DNA of 64,000 bases from Pseudomonas mendocina (GCA_037482215.1 CP148074.1:4588001-4652000), one strand, 5' to 3'; shown: positions 7,913 to 17,161, numbered from the stretch's first letter. A program made the numbers and translations. The notes: generated by a model from the letters alone, not told the origin.

Positions 7913-9385
7913 ATGCTTAAAGATATTTACTTGCAGGTACTGAGCGCGATGGGGGTTGTTAACGATCTCCTCTGGGGCAAAGTACTGATCGTTGTGCTGG
8001 TAGGTCTTGGCCTGTACTTCACCATTCGCTCGAAATTCGTCCAATTCCGCTACTTCGGCGACATGTTCCGCATCTTCGGCGAGGCATTCAAACGTCAACC
8101 GGGCCAACTCAGCTCATTTCAAGCGCTGATGCTTTCGGTTGCAGGTCGCGTCGGCGCTGGCAACATTGCTGGTGTAGCCGTTGCGATCATGCTGGGCGGC
8201 CCAGGCGCAGTGTTCTGGATGTGGGTCGTGGCCCTTTTGGGGATGGCGACCAGCTACTTCGAATGTACCCTCGGCCAGCTGTACAAGGAGCGTCAGGCCG
8301 ACGGCACCTACCGTGGCGGACCAGCCTTCTACATCCAGCAAGGCCTGGGCAATCGTGGCATGGCCGTACTGTTCTCGGTGCTGCTGCTGGTGACCTTTGG
8401 CTTCGGTTTTAACGCCTTGCAGTCTTACACCGTAGCCACATCACTGCATGACACCTTCAACATTCCCACCTTCGGCAGCGGGCTGATTCTGGTGGCTGTT
8501 ATTGGTGCCATCATCTTCGGCGGCATCAAACGCATTGCCGGTATGGCCGACGTACTGGTGCCGATTATGGGTATTTCCTACATCGGCATGGCGCTGGTGA
8601 TTCTGGGCATGAACCTGAATGTGGTGCCGGATACCCTGATGCTAATCGTGCGCAGTGCCTTCGGCCTAGAGCCAGCCTTCGCAGGCGGCATGGGCGCGGC
8701 GATTGTCTGGGGTGTTAAACGTGGCCTGTTCTCTAACGAAGCAGGTCTGGGCAGCGCACCGAACGTGGCTGCCGTGGCGGAGGTCAAGCACCCGGCGGCA
8801 CAAGGTATCGTGCAGTCACTGAGCGTATTCATCGACACCATTCTGGTGTGCACCAGCACCGCGCTGATCATCCTGCTGTCGGGCATCTATCAGCCGGGCA
8901 TGGAGATGGAAGGCGTACTGCTGACCCAGAATGCCATGGCCTCGCAGGTAGGCGAGTGGGGCAAAGTGTTTGTCAGTACTGCACTGGTGTTGTTTGCCTT
9001 CACCACCTTGGTTTACAACTACTACCTGGGTGAAAACGCACTGAGCTTCTTTACCAAAAACCGTTCCATGCTGATCCTGTACCGCGTACTGGTCATCAGC
9101 CTGATCATGTGGGGCTCGCTGCAGGACCTAACCACTGTGTTCGGCTTTGCCGACCTGACCATGGGCTTGCTGGCACTGGTCAACCTCACCGCCGTGGTGC
9201 TGCTGTTCAAGAAAGCCCTGCGGGTGATGGATGACTATGACGCACAGATCAAAGCGGGCATCAAAAGCCCGGTATTTGACGCATCCAAGTTCAGCGACCT
9301 GAAACTGGACAACAGCTCCTGGCCGACACCATCCGCCTCAGCTGATGACCTGGCAGCGGTGCGCGACAGCGTCCACCAGCGTTAA
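7913..9385 (+). CDS. Alanine/glycine:cation symporter (AGCS family)
   Basis: A 490-residue inner-membrane protein with about ten hydrophobic segments. The AGCS signature is clear: VAGRVGAGNIAGVAVAI, GGPGAVFWMWVVALLGM, and the motif region GLFSNEAGLGSAP. It takes up D/L-alanine or glycine with Na+. GAGG precedes the ATG, and a compact terminator follows the stop. The asparaginase gene begins about 80 bases later behind that terminator, so the two are probably separate units, though both serve amino acid use. Confidence 0.92.
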   Translation: MLKDIYLQVLSAMGVVNDLLWGKVLIVVLVGLGLYFTIRSKFVQFRYFGDMFRIFGEAFKRQPGQLSSFQALMLSVAGRVGAGNIAGVAVAIMLGGPGAVFWMWVVALLGMATSYFECTLGQLYKERQADGTYRGGPAFYIQQGLGNRGMAVLFSVLLLVTFGFGFNALQSYTVATSLHDTFNIPTFGSGLILVAVIGAIIFGGIKRIAGMADVLVPIMGISYIGMALVILGMNLNVVPDTLMLIVRSAFGLEPAFAGGMGAAIVWGVKRGLFSNEAGLGSAPNVAAVAEVKHPAAQGIVQSLSVFIDTILVCTSTALIILLSGIYQPGMEMEGVLLTQNAMASQVGEWGKVFVSTALVLFAFTTLVYNYYLGENALSFFTKNRSMLILYRVLVISLIMWGSLQDLTTVFGFADLTMGLLALVNLTAVVLLFKKALRVMDDYDAQIKAGIKSPVFDASKFSDLKLDNSSWPTPSASADDLAAVRDSVHQR

Positions 9386-9409
9386 ACGGAAGCGACGCAG
9401 CAACACAGA

Positions 9410-9432
9410 CAGGGGGCCTAGCCCCCTGTTTT
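9410..9432 (+). terminator. Rho-independent terminator after the AGCS gene
   Basis: CAGGGGGC-CTA-GCCCCCTG (9410-9428) followed by TTTT. Confidence 0.85.
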
Positions 9433-9465
9433 CACATTCAGAGCACGAAAATGCGGAGACCCGGC

Positions 9466-10449
9466 ATGGGCTGCAAAAACATTCTGCTGTTGTACACCGG
9501 CGGCACCATTGGCATGCAGAAGAGTGAAGATGGCCTGGCACCGGCCTCCGGTTTCGAACAGCGGGTCCGCACCGCGCAAGCTGAGCAGAATCTGAACCTG
9601 CCCGCCTGGCAGTTTGCTGAACTGCTGCCCCCCATCGACAGCGCCAACATGACCCAACACAACTGGCTGGCCATGGCTGCCGCTATCCGCGAAGGCGTTG
9701 AAAACGGCTGCGACGGTGTCTTGCTGCTGCACGGCACCGACACCCTAGCCTACAGCGCCGCAGCGCTGAGCTTCCTGCTGCTGGGTCTGCCTGTCCCGGT
9801 GATTCTGAGCGGCTCAATGCTGCCTGCCGGTGCTGAGAATAGCGATGCCTGGAACAACCTGTTCGGCGCACTGCACACGCTCGCTGAAGGTGTCGATAAC
9901 GGCGTTCATCTGTACTTCAACCAGCGTCTGATGCATGGCGCCCGCGTCAGCAAACTGAGCAGCGACGACTTTGATGCCTTTCAAGTCCTGCCCCGTCCGC
10001 GTTGCAGCGAGCGCGCTACCAACATCCCCGCGCAACTGGATTACCGCCAACGTCGGCAGCCGGTAAACCTCGCCGTATTACCGTTCTATCCCGGCTTGCA
10101 GGGCAACCATCTACGCGCCTTGCTCAGCACAGGTGTACAAGGGCTATTGCTCGAGTGCTTTGGTAGCGGCACCGGCCCCTCGGACAACCAAGAGCTGCTG
10201 GCGGTACTGCGTGAGGCCCACGACAAGGGTGTGGTGATGGTCGCCATCAGCCAGTGCCCCCACGGGCATGTGGAATTCGGTGTTTATGCTGCGGGCAGCC
10301 AACTGGCCAATTGCGGGCTGATTTCCGCTGGGGGGATGACCCGCGAGGCTGCGCTTGGCAAACTGTTTGCTTTAATCGGTGCCGGTCTGACCCAGGCTGA
10401 TGCCGAATATTGGTTTGCACTGGATCTGTGTGGCGAGCGGGCAGAATGA
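9466..10449 (+). CDS. L-asparaginase (cytoplasmic type)
   Basis: Hydrolyses L-asparagine to aspartate and ammonia. The 327-residue chain opens MGCKNILLLYTGGTIGMQ with the first catalytic Thr in TGGTIG, and the second motif is LLLHGTDTLAYSAAAL. No signal peptide is present, so it is a cytoplasmic type I-like enzyme. An ATG at 9451 is in frame, but the ATG at 9466 has GGAG seven bases before it and is preferred. Its product aspartate is the substrate of the aspartase at 1697. Glutaminase side activity is possible. Confidence 0.88.
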   Translation: MGCKNILLLYTGGTIGMQKSEDGLAPASGFEQRVRTAQAEQNLNLPAWQFAELLPPIDSANMTQHNWLAMAAAIREGVENGCDGVLLLHGTDTLAYSAAALSFLLLGLPVPVILSGSMLPAGAENSDAWNNLFGALHTLAEGVDNGVHLYFNQRLMHGARVSKLSSDDFDAFQVLPRPRCSERATNIPAQLDYRQRRQPVNLAVLPFYPGLQGNHLRALLSTGVQGLLLECFGSGTGPSDNQELLAVLREAHDKGVVMVAISQCPHGHVEFGVYAAGSQLANCGLISAGGMTREAALGKLFALIGAGLTQADAEYWFALDLCGERAE

Positions 10450-10495
10450 GATAGCTTGGCGCAACCCAGTGCTCCCTGACTAGGAGAACCACTGC

Positions 10496-10951
10496 ATGGC
10501 TATTCGTATTCCCGTCGATATCCGCCCCGTGAGCGCTTCCGATCTGGAAGCCTGGAAACCGCTGTGGCAGGGCTACCAGCGCTTCTACATGACTGAGATA
10601 GATGCGGCCACCAGCGAGCTGACCTGGAAACGCTTCCTTGACCCGGACGAGCCAGTTAATGCAGCACTGGCTTGGCACGAAGGCAAAGCCATCGGCTTGG
10701 TGCAGTGGGTCTACCACCGCTCAACCTGGACTCAGGGCGATTACTGCTACCTGCAAGACCTGTTCATCAGCAAAGAAACCCGCAGCAACGGCGTAGGCCG
10801 CCAACTGATCGAATTCGTTTACGCCCAGGCCAAAGCTCACGGTTGCTCGCGCACTTACTGGCTGACCCATGAGACCAACAGCAAAGCCATGCTGCTGTAT
10901 GAGCGCATTGCCGAAAAGTCAGGGTTTATCCAGTACCGAAAACTGCTCTAG
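10496..10951 (+). CDS. GNAT-family N-acetyltransferase
   Basis: A 151-residue single-domain acetyltransferase. Motif A with the acetyl-CoA pyrophosphate loop is seen as DLFISKETRSNGVGRQLIEF, and the C-terminal part is THETNSKAMLLYERIAEKSG. GNAT enzymes move acetyl from acetyl-CoA to an amine; the acceptor here is unknown. An AGGAG site precedes the ATG. It lies 46 bases behind asparaginase on the same strand and may be co-transcribed. Confidence 0.85.
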   Translation: MAIRIPVDIRPVSASDLEAWKPLWQGYQRFYMTEIDAATSELTWKRFLDPDEPVNAALAWHEGKAIGLVQWVYHRSTWTQGDYCYLQDLFISKETRSNGVGRQLIEFVYAQAKAHGCSRTYWLTHETNSKAMLLYERIAEKSGFIQYRKLL

Positions 10952-10960
10952 AAAATAAAG

Positions 10961-11051
10961 GGTTATGCCCCACTGCACGTTGTGCTGTTACCTGCAGCTG
11001 TGAAAGTCCAATCCGGGGAAGGACGATGGACCTCCAATACGGGGCATAACC
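10961..11051. repeat. Structured 91-bp element bounded by an 11-bp perfect inverted repeat
   Basis: GGTTATGCCCC (10961-10971) and GGGGCATAACC (11041-11051) are perfect inverted copies enclosing 69 bp. Inside are further possible stems: CTGCA...TGCAG, GCAC-GTT-GTGC and GTCC...GGAC. It lies in the convergent gap between the GNAT gene and pycB. It could be a non-coding RNA, a repeat of the REP/MITE kind, or a bulky transcript end; the sequence alone does not decide. Confidence 0.4.
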
Positions 11052-11118
11052 TAAACCGGGCAAGCACGCCTGCTGGTGCACCTGCCGCAACCGCTGCCTG
11101 ATGCAGCGGCCGCCTGAA

Positions 11119-11172
11119 TAAAAAGAAGCCCCCTAAACCGTCTGAATGCCTGTTCAACCAGCCGGGGGCTTC
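11119..11172 (-). terminator. Rho-independent terminator of the pycA-pycB unit
   Basis: Read leftward: GAAGCCCCC (11172-11164), a 30-base loop, GGGGGCTTC (11133-11125), then TTTTTATTC. It lies directly behind the pycB stop. Confidence 0.75.
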
Positions 11173-11176
11173 GAGG

Positions 11177-12985
11177 TTAACCTTCGATTTCGATCAGCAC
11201 TTCGCCCGGGTTGACGCGGTCACCCTTGGCAACGTGAATGGCGGTGACAGTGCCAGCGATTGGCGCCTGGATTTCTGTCTCCATCTTCATCGCTTCGCTG
11301 ATCAGCACAGCCTGACCGGTCTTGACCACATCACCGACCTTAACCAGTACATCCACAATGTTGCCTGGCATGCTGGTGCTGACATCACCCGGAGCGCTGG
11401 CTTGCTTACGCTTACCACTGGCGCCGCCGACAAACTCATTAAGTGGCTCGAACACCACTTCTTCCGGCATGCCATCGATGGACAGGTAGAAGTGACGCTT
11501 GCCGTCACCTTTCACACCCACACCGGTGATATCCACACGGTAGCTTTCGCCGTGTACGTCGATAACGAACTCGGTCGGTACGCCCTCGCCCCCCACAGCC
11601 GAGCTTGCGCCCGCTTCCGGGATCGGCAGCAACACTTCAGGCGTCAGGGTGCCCGCTGCGCGCTCTTCGAGGAACTTGCGACCGATGTCCGGGAACATGG
11701 CGTAAGTCAGTACATCTTCTTCACTCTTAGCCAGGCTGCCGATTTCTTCACGCAGACGTGAAAGCTCAGGCTTGAGCAGGTCAGCCGGGCGCACTTCGAT
11801 CAGCTCTTCGCTGCCGATGGCCTGCTTGCGCAGTTGCTCGTTGATCTTGCCCGGCGCCTTGCCGTAACCGCCCTGCAGGTACAGCTTCACTTCGTTAGTG
11901 ATGGTCTTGTAGCGCTCGCCGGCCAGTACGTTGAATACAGCTTGGGTGCCGACGATCTGCGACGTTGGCGTCACCAGCGGCGGGAAGCCGAGGTCTTCAC
12001 GCACTCGCGGGATTTCCGCGAATACTTCGTTGATGCGGTTCAGGGCGCCCTGCTCTTTGAGCTGGTTAGCCAGGTTGCTCATCATGCCGCCCGGCACTTG
12101 GTTGACCTGTACGCGGGTATCAACCGCTGTGAACTCGCTTTCGAACTGGTGGTACTTCTTACGCACAGCGTGGAAGTACATACCGATTTCCTGAATCAGC
12201 GCCAGATCCAGACCGGTGTCGTATTCGGTGCCGCGCAGAGCAGCAACCATGGACTCAGTCCCCGGATGGCTGGTGCCCCAGGCAAAGCTGGAGATTGCGG
12301 TGTCGATGTGGTCAGCACCGGCTTCAATCGCCTTGAGCTGGCACATGCTGCCCATGCCTGCCGTGTCGTGGCTGTGGATAAACACCGGCAGGTGCACGGC
12401 ATCTTTCAGCGCTTTAACCAGCTCAGCAGTGGCAAACGGCGTCAGCAGACCGGCCATGTCTTTAATGGCGATGGAATCCACACCCATCATGGCCATAGCC
12501 TGAGCCTGTTCAACGAAGGCTTCAGTGGTGTGCACCGGGCTGGTGGTGTAGCTGATGGTGCCCTGAGCATGCTTACCGGCAGCCTTCACCGCCTCGATGG
12601 CCACGCGCAGGTTACGCACATCGTTCATGGCATCGAAGATGCGGAACACGTCGATACCGTTGACGGCGGCCTTGGCCACAAACGCACGCACCACGTCGTC
12701 GCTGTAATGACGGTAACCCAGCAGGTTCTGACCACGCAGCAGCATTTGCAGACGGGTGTTCGGCAGCGCCGCTTTGAGCTTGCGCAGACGCTCCCACGGG
12801 TCTTCTTTAAGGAAGCGCACGCAGGCGTCGAAGGTCGCGCCGCCCCAGACTTCCAGCGACCAGTAGCCGACTTTGTCGAGCTTGTCGCAGATCGGCAGCA
12901 TGTCATCCAGACGCATACGGGTTGCGATCAGGGACTGGTGAGCGTCGCGCAGGATGGTATCGGTGACAGTGATTTTCTTAGCCAT
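11177..12985 (-). CDS. pycB: Pyruvate carboxylase subunit B (carboxyltransferase-biotin carrier)
   Basis: A 602-residue protein: an HMGL/PYC-like TIM barrel at the N-terminus (ITVTDTILRDAHQSLIATRM), the conserved carboxylase domain in the middle, and a biotinyl domain at the C-terminus with the biotin lysine in SEAMKMETE. The same architecture occurs in oxaloacetate decarboxylase alpha, and such genes are often labelled oadA. Here it directly follows a biotin carboxylase subunit gene (gap 10 bases), which fits the two-subunit pyruvate carboxylase of Pseudomonas making oxaloacetate from pyruvate. The start at 12985 has GAGGA seven bases upstream; an in-frame TTG at 12991 is less likely. Confidence 0.93.
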   Translation of the reverse strand: MAKKITVTDTILRDAHQSLIATRMRLDDMLPICDKLDKVGYWSLEVWGGATFDACVRFLKEDPWERLRKLKAALPNTRLQMLLRGQNLLGYRHYSDDVVRAFVAKAAVNGIDVFRIFDAMNDVRNLRVAIEAVKAAGKHAQGTISYTTSPVHTTEAFVEQAQAMAMMGVDSIAIKDMAGLLTPFATAELVKALKDAVHLPVFIHSHDTAGMGSMCQLKAIEAGADHIDTAISSFAWGTSHPGTESMVAALRGTEYDTGLDLALIQEIGMYFHAVRKKYHQFESEFTAVDTRVQVNQVPGGMMSNLANQLKEQGALNRINEVFAEIPRVREDLGFPPLVTPTSQIVGTQAVFNVLAGERYKTITNEVKLYLQGGYGKAPGKINEQLRKQAIGSEELIEVRPADLLKPELSRLREEIGSLAKSEEDVLTYAMFPDIGRKFLEERAAGTLTPEVLLPIPEAGASSAVGGEGVPTEFVIDVHGESYRVDITGVGVKGDGKRHFYLSIDGMPEEVVFEPLNEFVGGASGKRKQASAPGDVSTSMPGNIVDVLVKVGDVVKTGQAVLISEAMKMETEIQAPIAGTVTAIHVAKGDRVNPGEVLIEIEG

Positions 12986-12995
12986 TTTCAATTCC

Positions 12996-14411
12996 TCACA
13001 GGCCGGCGTGCGCGGCGATTGCGGCAGCGATGGCCAGGGCCAGTTCGCCCGGCTTGCGTTTGATCGAATAGTTCAGCAGCTCTGGATGCTCTTCCACGAA
13101 GCTAGTGTTGAACTGCCCGGACTTGAACTCGTCATTCTCGAGAATCTGCTGGTAATAGGTCGCAGTGGTCTTCACACCCTGCAAGCGCATGTCATCCAGC
13201 GCACGGGAGCCACGGGCCAGCGCCTCTTCCCAGGTCAGCGCCCAGACAATCAGCTTCAAGCACATCGAGTCGTAATACGGCGGAATCGTATAGCCGGTGT
13301 AAATCGCCGTATCGGTCCGCACGCCCGGACCACCTGGCGCGTAGTAACGGGTGATTTTGCCGAAACTCGGCAAAAAGCCGTTGCGCGGGTCTTCTGCGTT
13401 AATCCGGAATTGCAGGGCGAAACCACGGTATTGGATGTCTTCCTGCTTCACCGACAGTTCAAGGCCCGAGGCGATGCGAATCTGCTCGCGGACGATGTCG
13501 ATACCGGTGATTTCTTCGGTAATGGTGTGCTCAACCTGAACACGGGTATTCATTTCCATGAAGTACACCTCGCCATCAGCAAGGAGGAACTCCACGGTAC
13601 CGGCGTTCTCGTAACCCACGGCTTTTGCTGCACGCACCGCGAGGTCACCGATGTAGGCGCGCTGCTCGGGGGTCAACTGTGGGCTTGGAGCAATTTCGAT
13701 CAGTTTCTGGTTACGGCGCTGAATTGAGCAGTCGCGCTCGAACAGGTGCACCGTGTTGCCGAAGGAGTCGGCCAGCACCTGAGCTTCGATGTGCTTCGGA
13801 TTAACGATGCACTTCTCAAGGAATACTTCAGCGCTGCCGAATGCCTTGGTGGCTTCGGAGATCACACGCGGGTAAGCCTGTTCCAGTTCTTCACGGCTGT
13901 TGCAGCGACGAATACCACGGCCGCCACCACCGGAAGTGGCTTTGAGCATGACCGGATAGCCGATGCGCTCACCTTCACGCAGGGCTTCTTCCAGATCAGC
14001 AACGTTGCCTTCGGTGCCTGGGGTGACCGGCACACCGGCTTTGATCATGCTGCGGCGGGCTTCAGTCTTATCGCCCATACGGCGGATGACTTCAGCGCTC
14101 GGGCCAATGAACTTGATCCCACGCTCGGCACAAATTTCTGCCAGTTCAGCGTTTTCGGACAGGAAGCCATAACCGGGATGCAACGCATCACAACCGGTTT
14201 CTACTGCCAGGTTAACCAGCTTGCGCGGGTTCAGATAACCGGCCAGCGGATCATCACCAATACTGTGCGCTTCATCCGCACGCTTAACGTGCAGGGCCAT
14301 GCGATCAGCATCTGAATAGACAGCCACCGAGCGAATCCCCATCTCGGCACAAGCTCGCACGATACGGACTGCAATCTCGCCCCGGTTGGCAATCAAAATT
14401 TTCTTGATCAC
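12996..14411 (-). CDS. pycA: Pyruvate carboxylase subunit A (biotin carboxylase)
   Basis: A 471-residue ATP-grasp biotin carboxylase that carboxylates the biotin on PycB using ATP and bicarbonate. It starts IKKILIANRGEIAVRIVRAC and carries the glycine-rich ATP loop KATSGGGGRGIRR, HIEAQVLAD and the MNTRVQVEHTITEEITG catalytic segment. Length and content equal AccC-type subunits. The start is a GTG at 14411 with GAGGAA eight bases upstream; the frame continues to 14489 but that extension is not family-like. It is first in the pycA-pycB unit, divergent from the LysR gene at 14602. Confidence 0.93.
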   Translation of the reverse strand: MIKKILIANRGEIAVRIVRACAEMGIRSVAVYSDADRMALHVKRADEAHSIGDDPLAGYLNPRKLVNLAVETGCDALHPGYGFLSENAELAEICAERGIKFIGPSAEVIRRMGDKTEARRSMIKAGVPVTPGTEGNVADLEEALREGERIGYPVMLKATSGGGGRGIRRCNSREELEQAYPRVISEATKAFGSAEVFLEKCIVNPKHIEAQVLADSFGNTVHLFERDCSIQRRNQKLIEIAPSPQLTPEQRAYIGDLAVRAAKAVGYENAGTVEFLLADGEVYFMEMNTRVQVEHTITEEITGIDIVREQIRIASGLELSVKQEDIQYRGFALQFRINAEDPRNGFLPSFGKITRYYAPGGPGVRTDTAIYTGYTIPPYYDSMCLKLIVWALTWEEALARGSRALDDMRLQGVKTTATYYQQILENDEFKSGQFNTSFVEEHPELLNYSIKRKPGELALAIAAAIAAHAGL

Positions 14412-14512
14412 GAGCCAGCTTCCTCGATCACGTGAACAGGTGACCGGACCAGCCGGCCTACGTGGTTTACCTGCCAAGTCGGCAGACATGGGGCTAAAAC
14501 TACGCCGGCGTT

Positions 14513-14530
14513 TTGATTAACAAAAATCAA
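14513..14530. promoter_or_regulatory. LysR-type dyad between pycA and its regulator
   Basis: TTGATT-N6-AATCAA (14513-14530) lies in the 190-bp gap between the divergent pycA and LysR genes and is followed by an AT-rich stretch. It fits the T-N11-A layout of LysR operators, so it is a candidate PycR site. Binding is inferred from position. Confidence 0.45.
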
Positions 14531-14601
14531 TATTTATTGGGTTTAGTATTAGTAACGACTTATAGTTGACCGAATGGTGCATTTCCAAAAAGGACAAAAA
14601 A

Positions 14602-15552
14602 GTGCGCAAGTCATTGATGCGTATGACATTTCGCCAACTTCAGGTATTCCGTTCGGTGTGCAGCAACCTCTCCTATAGCCGGGCTGCAGAAGAGATGTCG
14701 CTCACACAACCGGCTGTAAGTTTGCAGATTCGCCAACTTGAAGATCTCATTGGCGAGCCCTTGTTTGATTACGTCGGGAAGAAGCTTTACCTGACCGAAA
14801 CGGCCGAGGTTTTGCTGCGAGCCAGCGACGATGTGTTCGGTCGACTGGAGAGCCTGGATATGCAACTTGCTGATCTTCAGGGCAGGCTGCAAGGTCAGCT
14901 CAGCCTGGCCATCGAGTCCAGCGCTAAATATTTTATTCCGCACCTCTTCGCCTCATTTCGCCGCGAGTATCCAGAAGTTAGCCTCAAGATGTCGGTCACC
15001 AACCATGCGCAGGTGGTCAAGCGCCTAAGCAGCAACCGTGACGACCTGATGATCCTCTCGCGTGTTCCGACCGATATGGACTTGGAATTTCTGCCGTTCT
15101 TGAATAACCCGATCATTGCTGTAGCGCCGGTCGATCACCCGCTCAGCCAGTTAGAGCGCCTGAGCCTGCAAGATCTCACCGCCTGGCCTTTATTGATGCG
15201 GGAAAGCGGCTCCGCCACGCGCCTGGCTTGCGAGGAGTTTTGCCACCAGAAGCGAGCACACTTCCCTAATACTCTGGAAATCGCCTCCATGGAGGGCCAG
15301 CTGGAGGGCGTTCTCGCTGGCCTTGGCGTGGCCATGCTGCCACGCCATGCCGTACGCCGTGAGCTTGAAAGCGGCGCACTTAGGGAACTCCCGGTAGCTG
15401 AATTGCCGCTCTACCGCAGTTGGTGCTTGGCGCACCCACGGAGCAAATACCTGTCGCCTGTGGCACAGGCATTTTTCAACTACGTACGGGACAACCGCAG
15501 CGTCATTAACAGCCTGGCTGAGCGCTTCGCAGCGTCCGCGTCTGCTGGGTAA
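14602..15552 (+). CDS. pycR: LysR-family regulator divergent from pycAB
   Basis: A 316-residue LysR-type regulator: helix-turn-helix SNLSYSRAAEEMSLTQPAVS near residues 20-45, then a CbbR-like effector domain. It occupies the place of PycR of P. aeruginosa, next to pycA; the symbol rests on that recalled synteny. The start is taken as GTG at 14602, which has AAGGA seven bases upstream; ATG at 14620 is an alternative. It probably controls the divergent pyruvate carboxylase genes. Its 3' end overlaps the convergent small gene at 15506 by 47 bases. Confidence 0.85.
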   Translation: MRKSLMRMTFRQLQVFRSVCSNLSYSRAAEEMSLTQPAVSLQIRQLEDLIGEPLFDYVGKKLYLTETAEVLLRASDDVFGRLESLDMQLADLQGRLQGQLSLAIESSAKYFIPHLFASFRREYPEVSLKMSVTNHAQVVKRLSSNRDDLMILSRVPTDMDLEFLPFLNNPIIAVAPVDHPLSQLERLSLQDLTAWPLLMRESGSATRLACEEFCHQKRAHFPNTLEIASMEGQLEGVLAGLGVAMLPRHAVRRELESGALRELPVAELPLYRSWCLAHPRSKYLSPVAQAFFNYVRDNRSVINSLAERFAASASAG

Positions 15553-15727
15553 TCACACCCGTAACAATCAGTTCCGGGTAGTCGGAAAGCGCATGCTGCA
15601 ACTCGCGCTGTTCTGCGTAATGCTCAATCGCCCGGCGAAAAGCCATGCGGCGCTGATCCAACTTCTTGCGGCGCTCGCGCGCTGCACTGTTCACATACGG
15701 CTGCTCTTGTTCCAGATAAACAGACAT
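15506..15727 (-). CDS. Small basic Arg/Gln-rich protein of unknown function
   Basis: A 73-residue frame starting MSVYLEQEQPYVNSAARERR, followed by a basic helical stretch RRMAFRRAIEHYAEQRELQ. GGGAG lies about nine bases before the ATG at 15727. The helix pattern recalls the small PA3496-type proteins common in Pseudomonas, a resemblance only. It runs toward the pycR gene and overlaps its last 47 bases. Conserved small genes of this kind are usually real, but the overlap leaves some doubt. Confidence 0.55.
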   Translation of the reverse strand: MSVYLEQEQPYVNSAARERRKKLDQRRMAFRRAIEHYAEQRELQHALSDYPELIVTGVITQQTRTLRSAQPGC

Positions 15728-15876
15728 CAGTGACACTCCCAAGCCAGATAAGGGGAATCACAGAATGGTTAATCCAGATGACGGTTTAAGCGCAGATAAA
15801 TGAACATCTGATGAACGCCCAAAGACCGTGCAGCAATACTTCCTAAATAGCGAACATCCGGAATGAAATCGCACTC

Positions 15877-16215
15877 TCAGAGGGATTCACTGGGTGAAGT
15901 CTCTTCTCTCCGAGCCTCTTCCTCTGCAGCTGAACGTTTACTGTATCGATACACATTGACTGCATCGACAGGTAGCAATGCTGTGTCTACGACGACCTCA
16001 ACTGGGAATGAGATCAACATGATCGGGCAAGCGAAAAAGAACGCCCAACACCATGGATCTGTTGCAAGAGCGGCAACAGACTTAGTAGCAGGGTAAATTT
16101 CTGGTTCGGAGTTATTAGACCGACTTATAAGCGTGTGACAACCACTCAGACACACCGCCAAAACCACAACCGAACAAACTTTTGAAGCTGCAATCTTCCT
16201 TGATAACACCGCCAT
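15877..16215 (-). CDS. YceK/YidQ-like lipoprotein
   Basis: A 112-residue predicted lipoprotein. The signal peptide ends in the lipobox LSGC (Cys26). The mature part has YPATKSVAALATDPWCWAF, a hydrophobic stretch and VVVDTALLPVDAVNVYRYSK, the layout of the YceK/YidQ (DUF1375) family, small outer-membrane-associated lipoproteins of unknown role. The first ATG (16215) lies too close to its AGAGGA site; a GTG two codons later has ideal spacing and may be the true start. Confidence 0.7.
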   Translation of the reverse strand: MAVLSRKIAASKVCSVVVLAVCLSGCHTLISRSNNSEPEIYPATKSVAALATDPWCWAFFFACPIMLISFPVEVVVDTALLPVDAVNVYRYSKRSAAEEEARREETSPSESL

Positions 16216-16294
16216 TCCTCTTAGCGAATCTTACTGCCGTGACAACTACCGCCCAAACTTACTCCAGCCCAAAGAATACCTGTAGGGTGAGCTT

Positions 16295-17161
16295 TTAGTC
16301 TTCGCTGGCGCGCAGTGTCTTCGGCGACAGGCGCAAGCTGCGCAGGCTGCGCTTAACGCTCTTGAGGTGATTAACCAGATCTGGCCCGCGGGCCATGGCC
16401 ACGCCCATCGCCAATACGTCGATCACCACCAAGTGCGCAATACGTGATGTCAGCGGTGTATAGATCTCAGTATCTTCCTGCACATCAATGGCCAGGTTCA
16501 CCGTAGCCAGATCGGCCAATGGGGTTTGGCTCGGGCACAGGGTAATTAGATTGGCGCCGGTCTCACGCACCAGATTGGCCGTGGTCAGCAGGTCTTTGGA
16601 GCGCCCGGACTGGGAAATACAGATCGCCACATCGCTAGGTTTGAGCGTCACAGCACTCATGGCCTGCATGTGCGGGTCAGAGTAGGCCGCTGCGTTAAGC
16701 AACAAGCGGAAAAACTTGTGCTGGGCATCTGCCGCCACCGCACCGGACGCGCCGAAACCGTAGAACTCCACTCGCTGCGCATTGCTGACGGCGTTGATGG
16801 CGCGTTGTAACGCTTGCGTGTCGAGTTTCTCCCGCACCTCCATCAGCGTATGCAGGGTGGTATCGAAGATTTTCAGGCTAAAGTCGGCGACCGAGTCGTC
16901 CTCGTGGATCGCAAACTGACCAAAGCTGGCACCGGCGGCCAGACTTTGCGCGAGCTTTAGCTTGAGGTCCTGGAAACCGGTACAACCGATCGCCCGGCAA
17001 AATCGCACAATGGTCGGCTCACTGATGCCGACACTATGGGCCAGCTCAGCCATGGAGCTGTGCATAACCGATGCGGGATCAAGCAGAACGAAGTCGGCGA
17101 CCTTTAGCTCGGACTTGCGAAGCAAATGACGGGACTGGGCGATGTGTTGCAACAAATTCAC
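16295..17161 (-). CDS. RpiR/MurR-family regulator, HexR-like
   Basis: A 288-residue repressor with an N-terminal RpiR helix-turn-helix (LAHSVGISEPTIVRFCRAIG, residues about 41-60) and a C-terminal SIS sugar-phosphate binding domain (VEFYGFGASGAVAADAQHKF, VAICISQSGRSKDLL, PLTSRIAHL). HexR of Pseudomonas binds 2-keto-3-deoxy-6-phosphogluconate and represses zwf and other Entner-Doudoroff genes. This protein looks like the second HexR-type paralogue of the genus that sits next to a second zwf, not HexR itself. Start GTG at 17161 with a weak site. A perfect palindrome lies between it and the divergent zwf. Confidence 0.85.
   Translation of the reverse strand: MNLLQHIAQSRHLLRKSELKVADFVLLDPASVMHSSMAELAHSVGISEPTIVRFCRAIGCTGFQDLKLKLAQSLAAGASFGQFAIHEDDSVADFSLKIFDTTLHTLMEVREKLDTQALQRAINAVSNAQRVEFYGFGASGAVAADAQHKFFRLLLNAAAYSDPHMQAMSAVTLKPSDVAICISQSGRSKDLLTTANLVRETGANLITLCPSQTPLADLATVNLAIDVQEDTEIYTPLTSRIAHLVVIDVLAMGVAMARGPDLVNHLKSVKRSLRSLRLSPKTLRASED

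Noticed and set aside
10961..11051. Integron attC site
   Set aside because: The ends read GGTTATG...CATAACC; attC needs RYYYAAC at the left and GTTRRRY at the right. Orientation and purine/pyrimidine pattern do not fit, and no integrase or cassettes are present.
11834..13063. Long rightward open frame (409 codons) antisense to pycB
   Set aside because: It lies fully opposite a well-supported carboxylase gene; its residues are His/Val/Gly/Arg-rich as expected from the mirror of GC-rich codons, with no motif or ribosome site.
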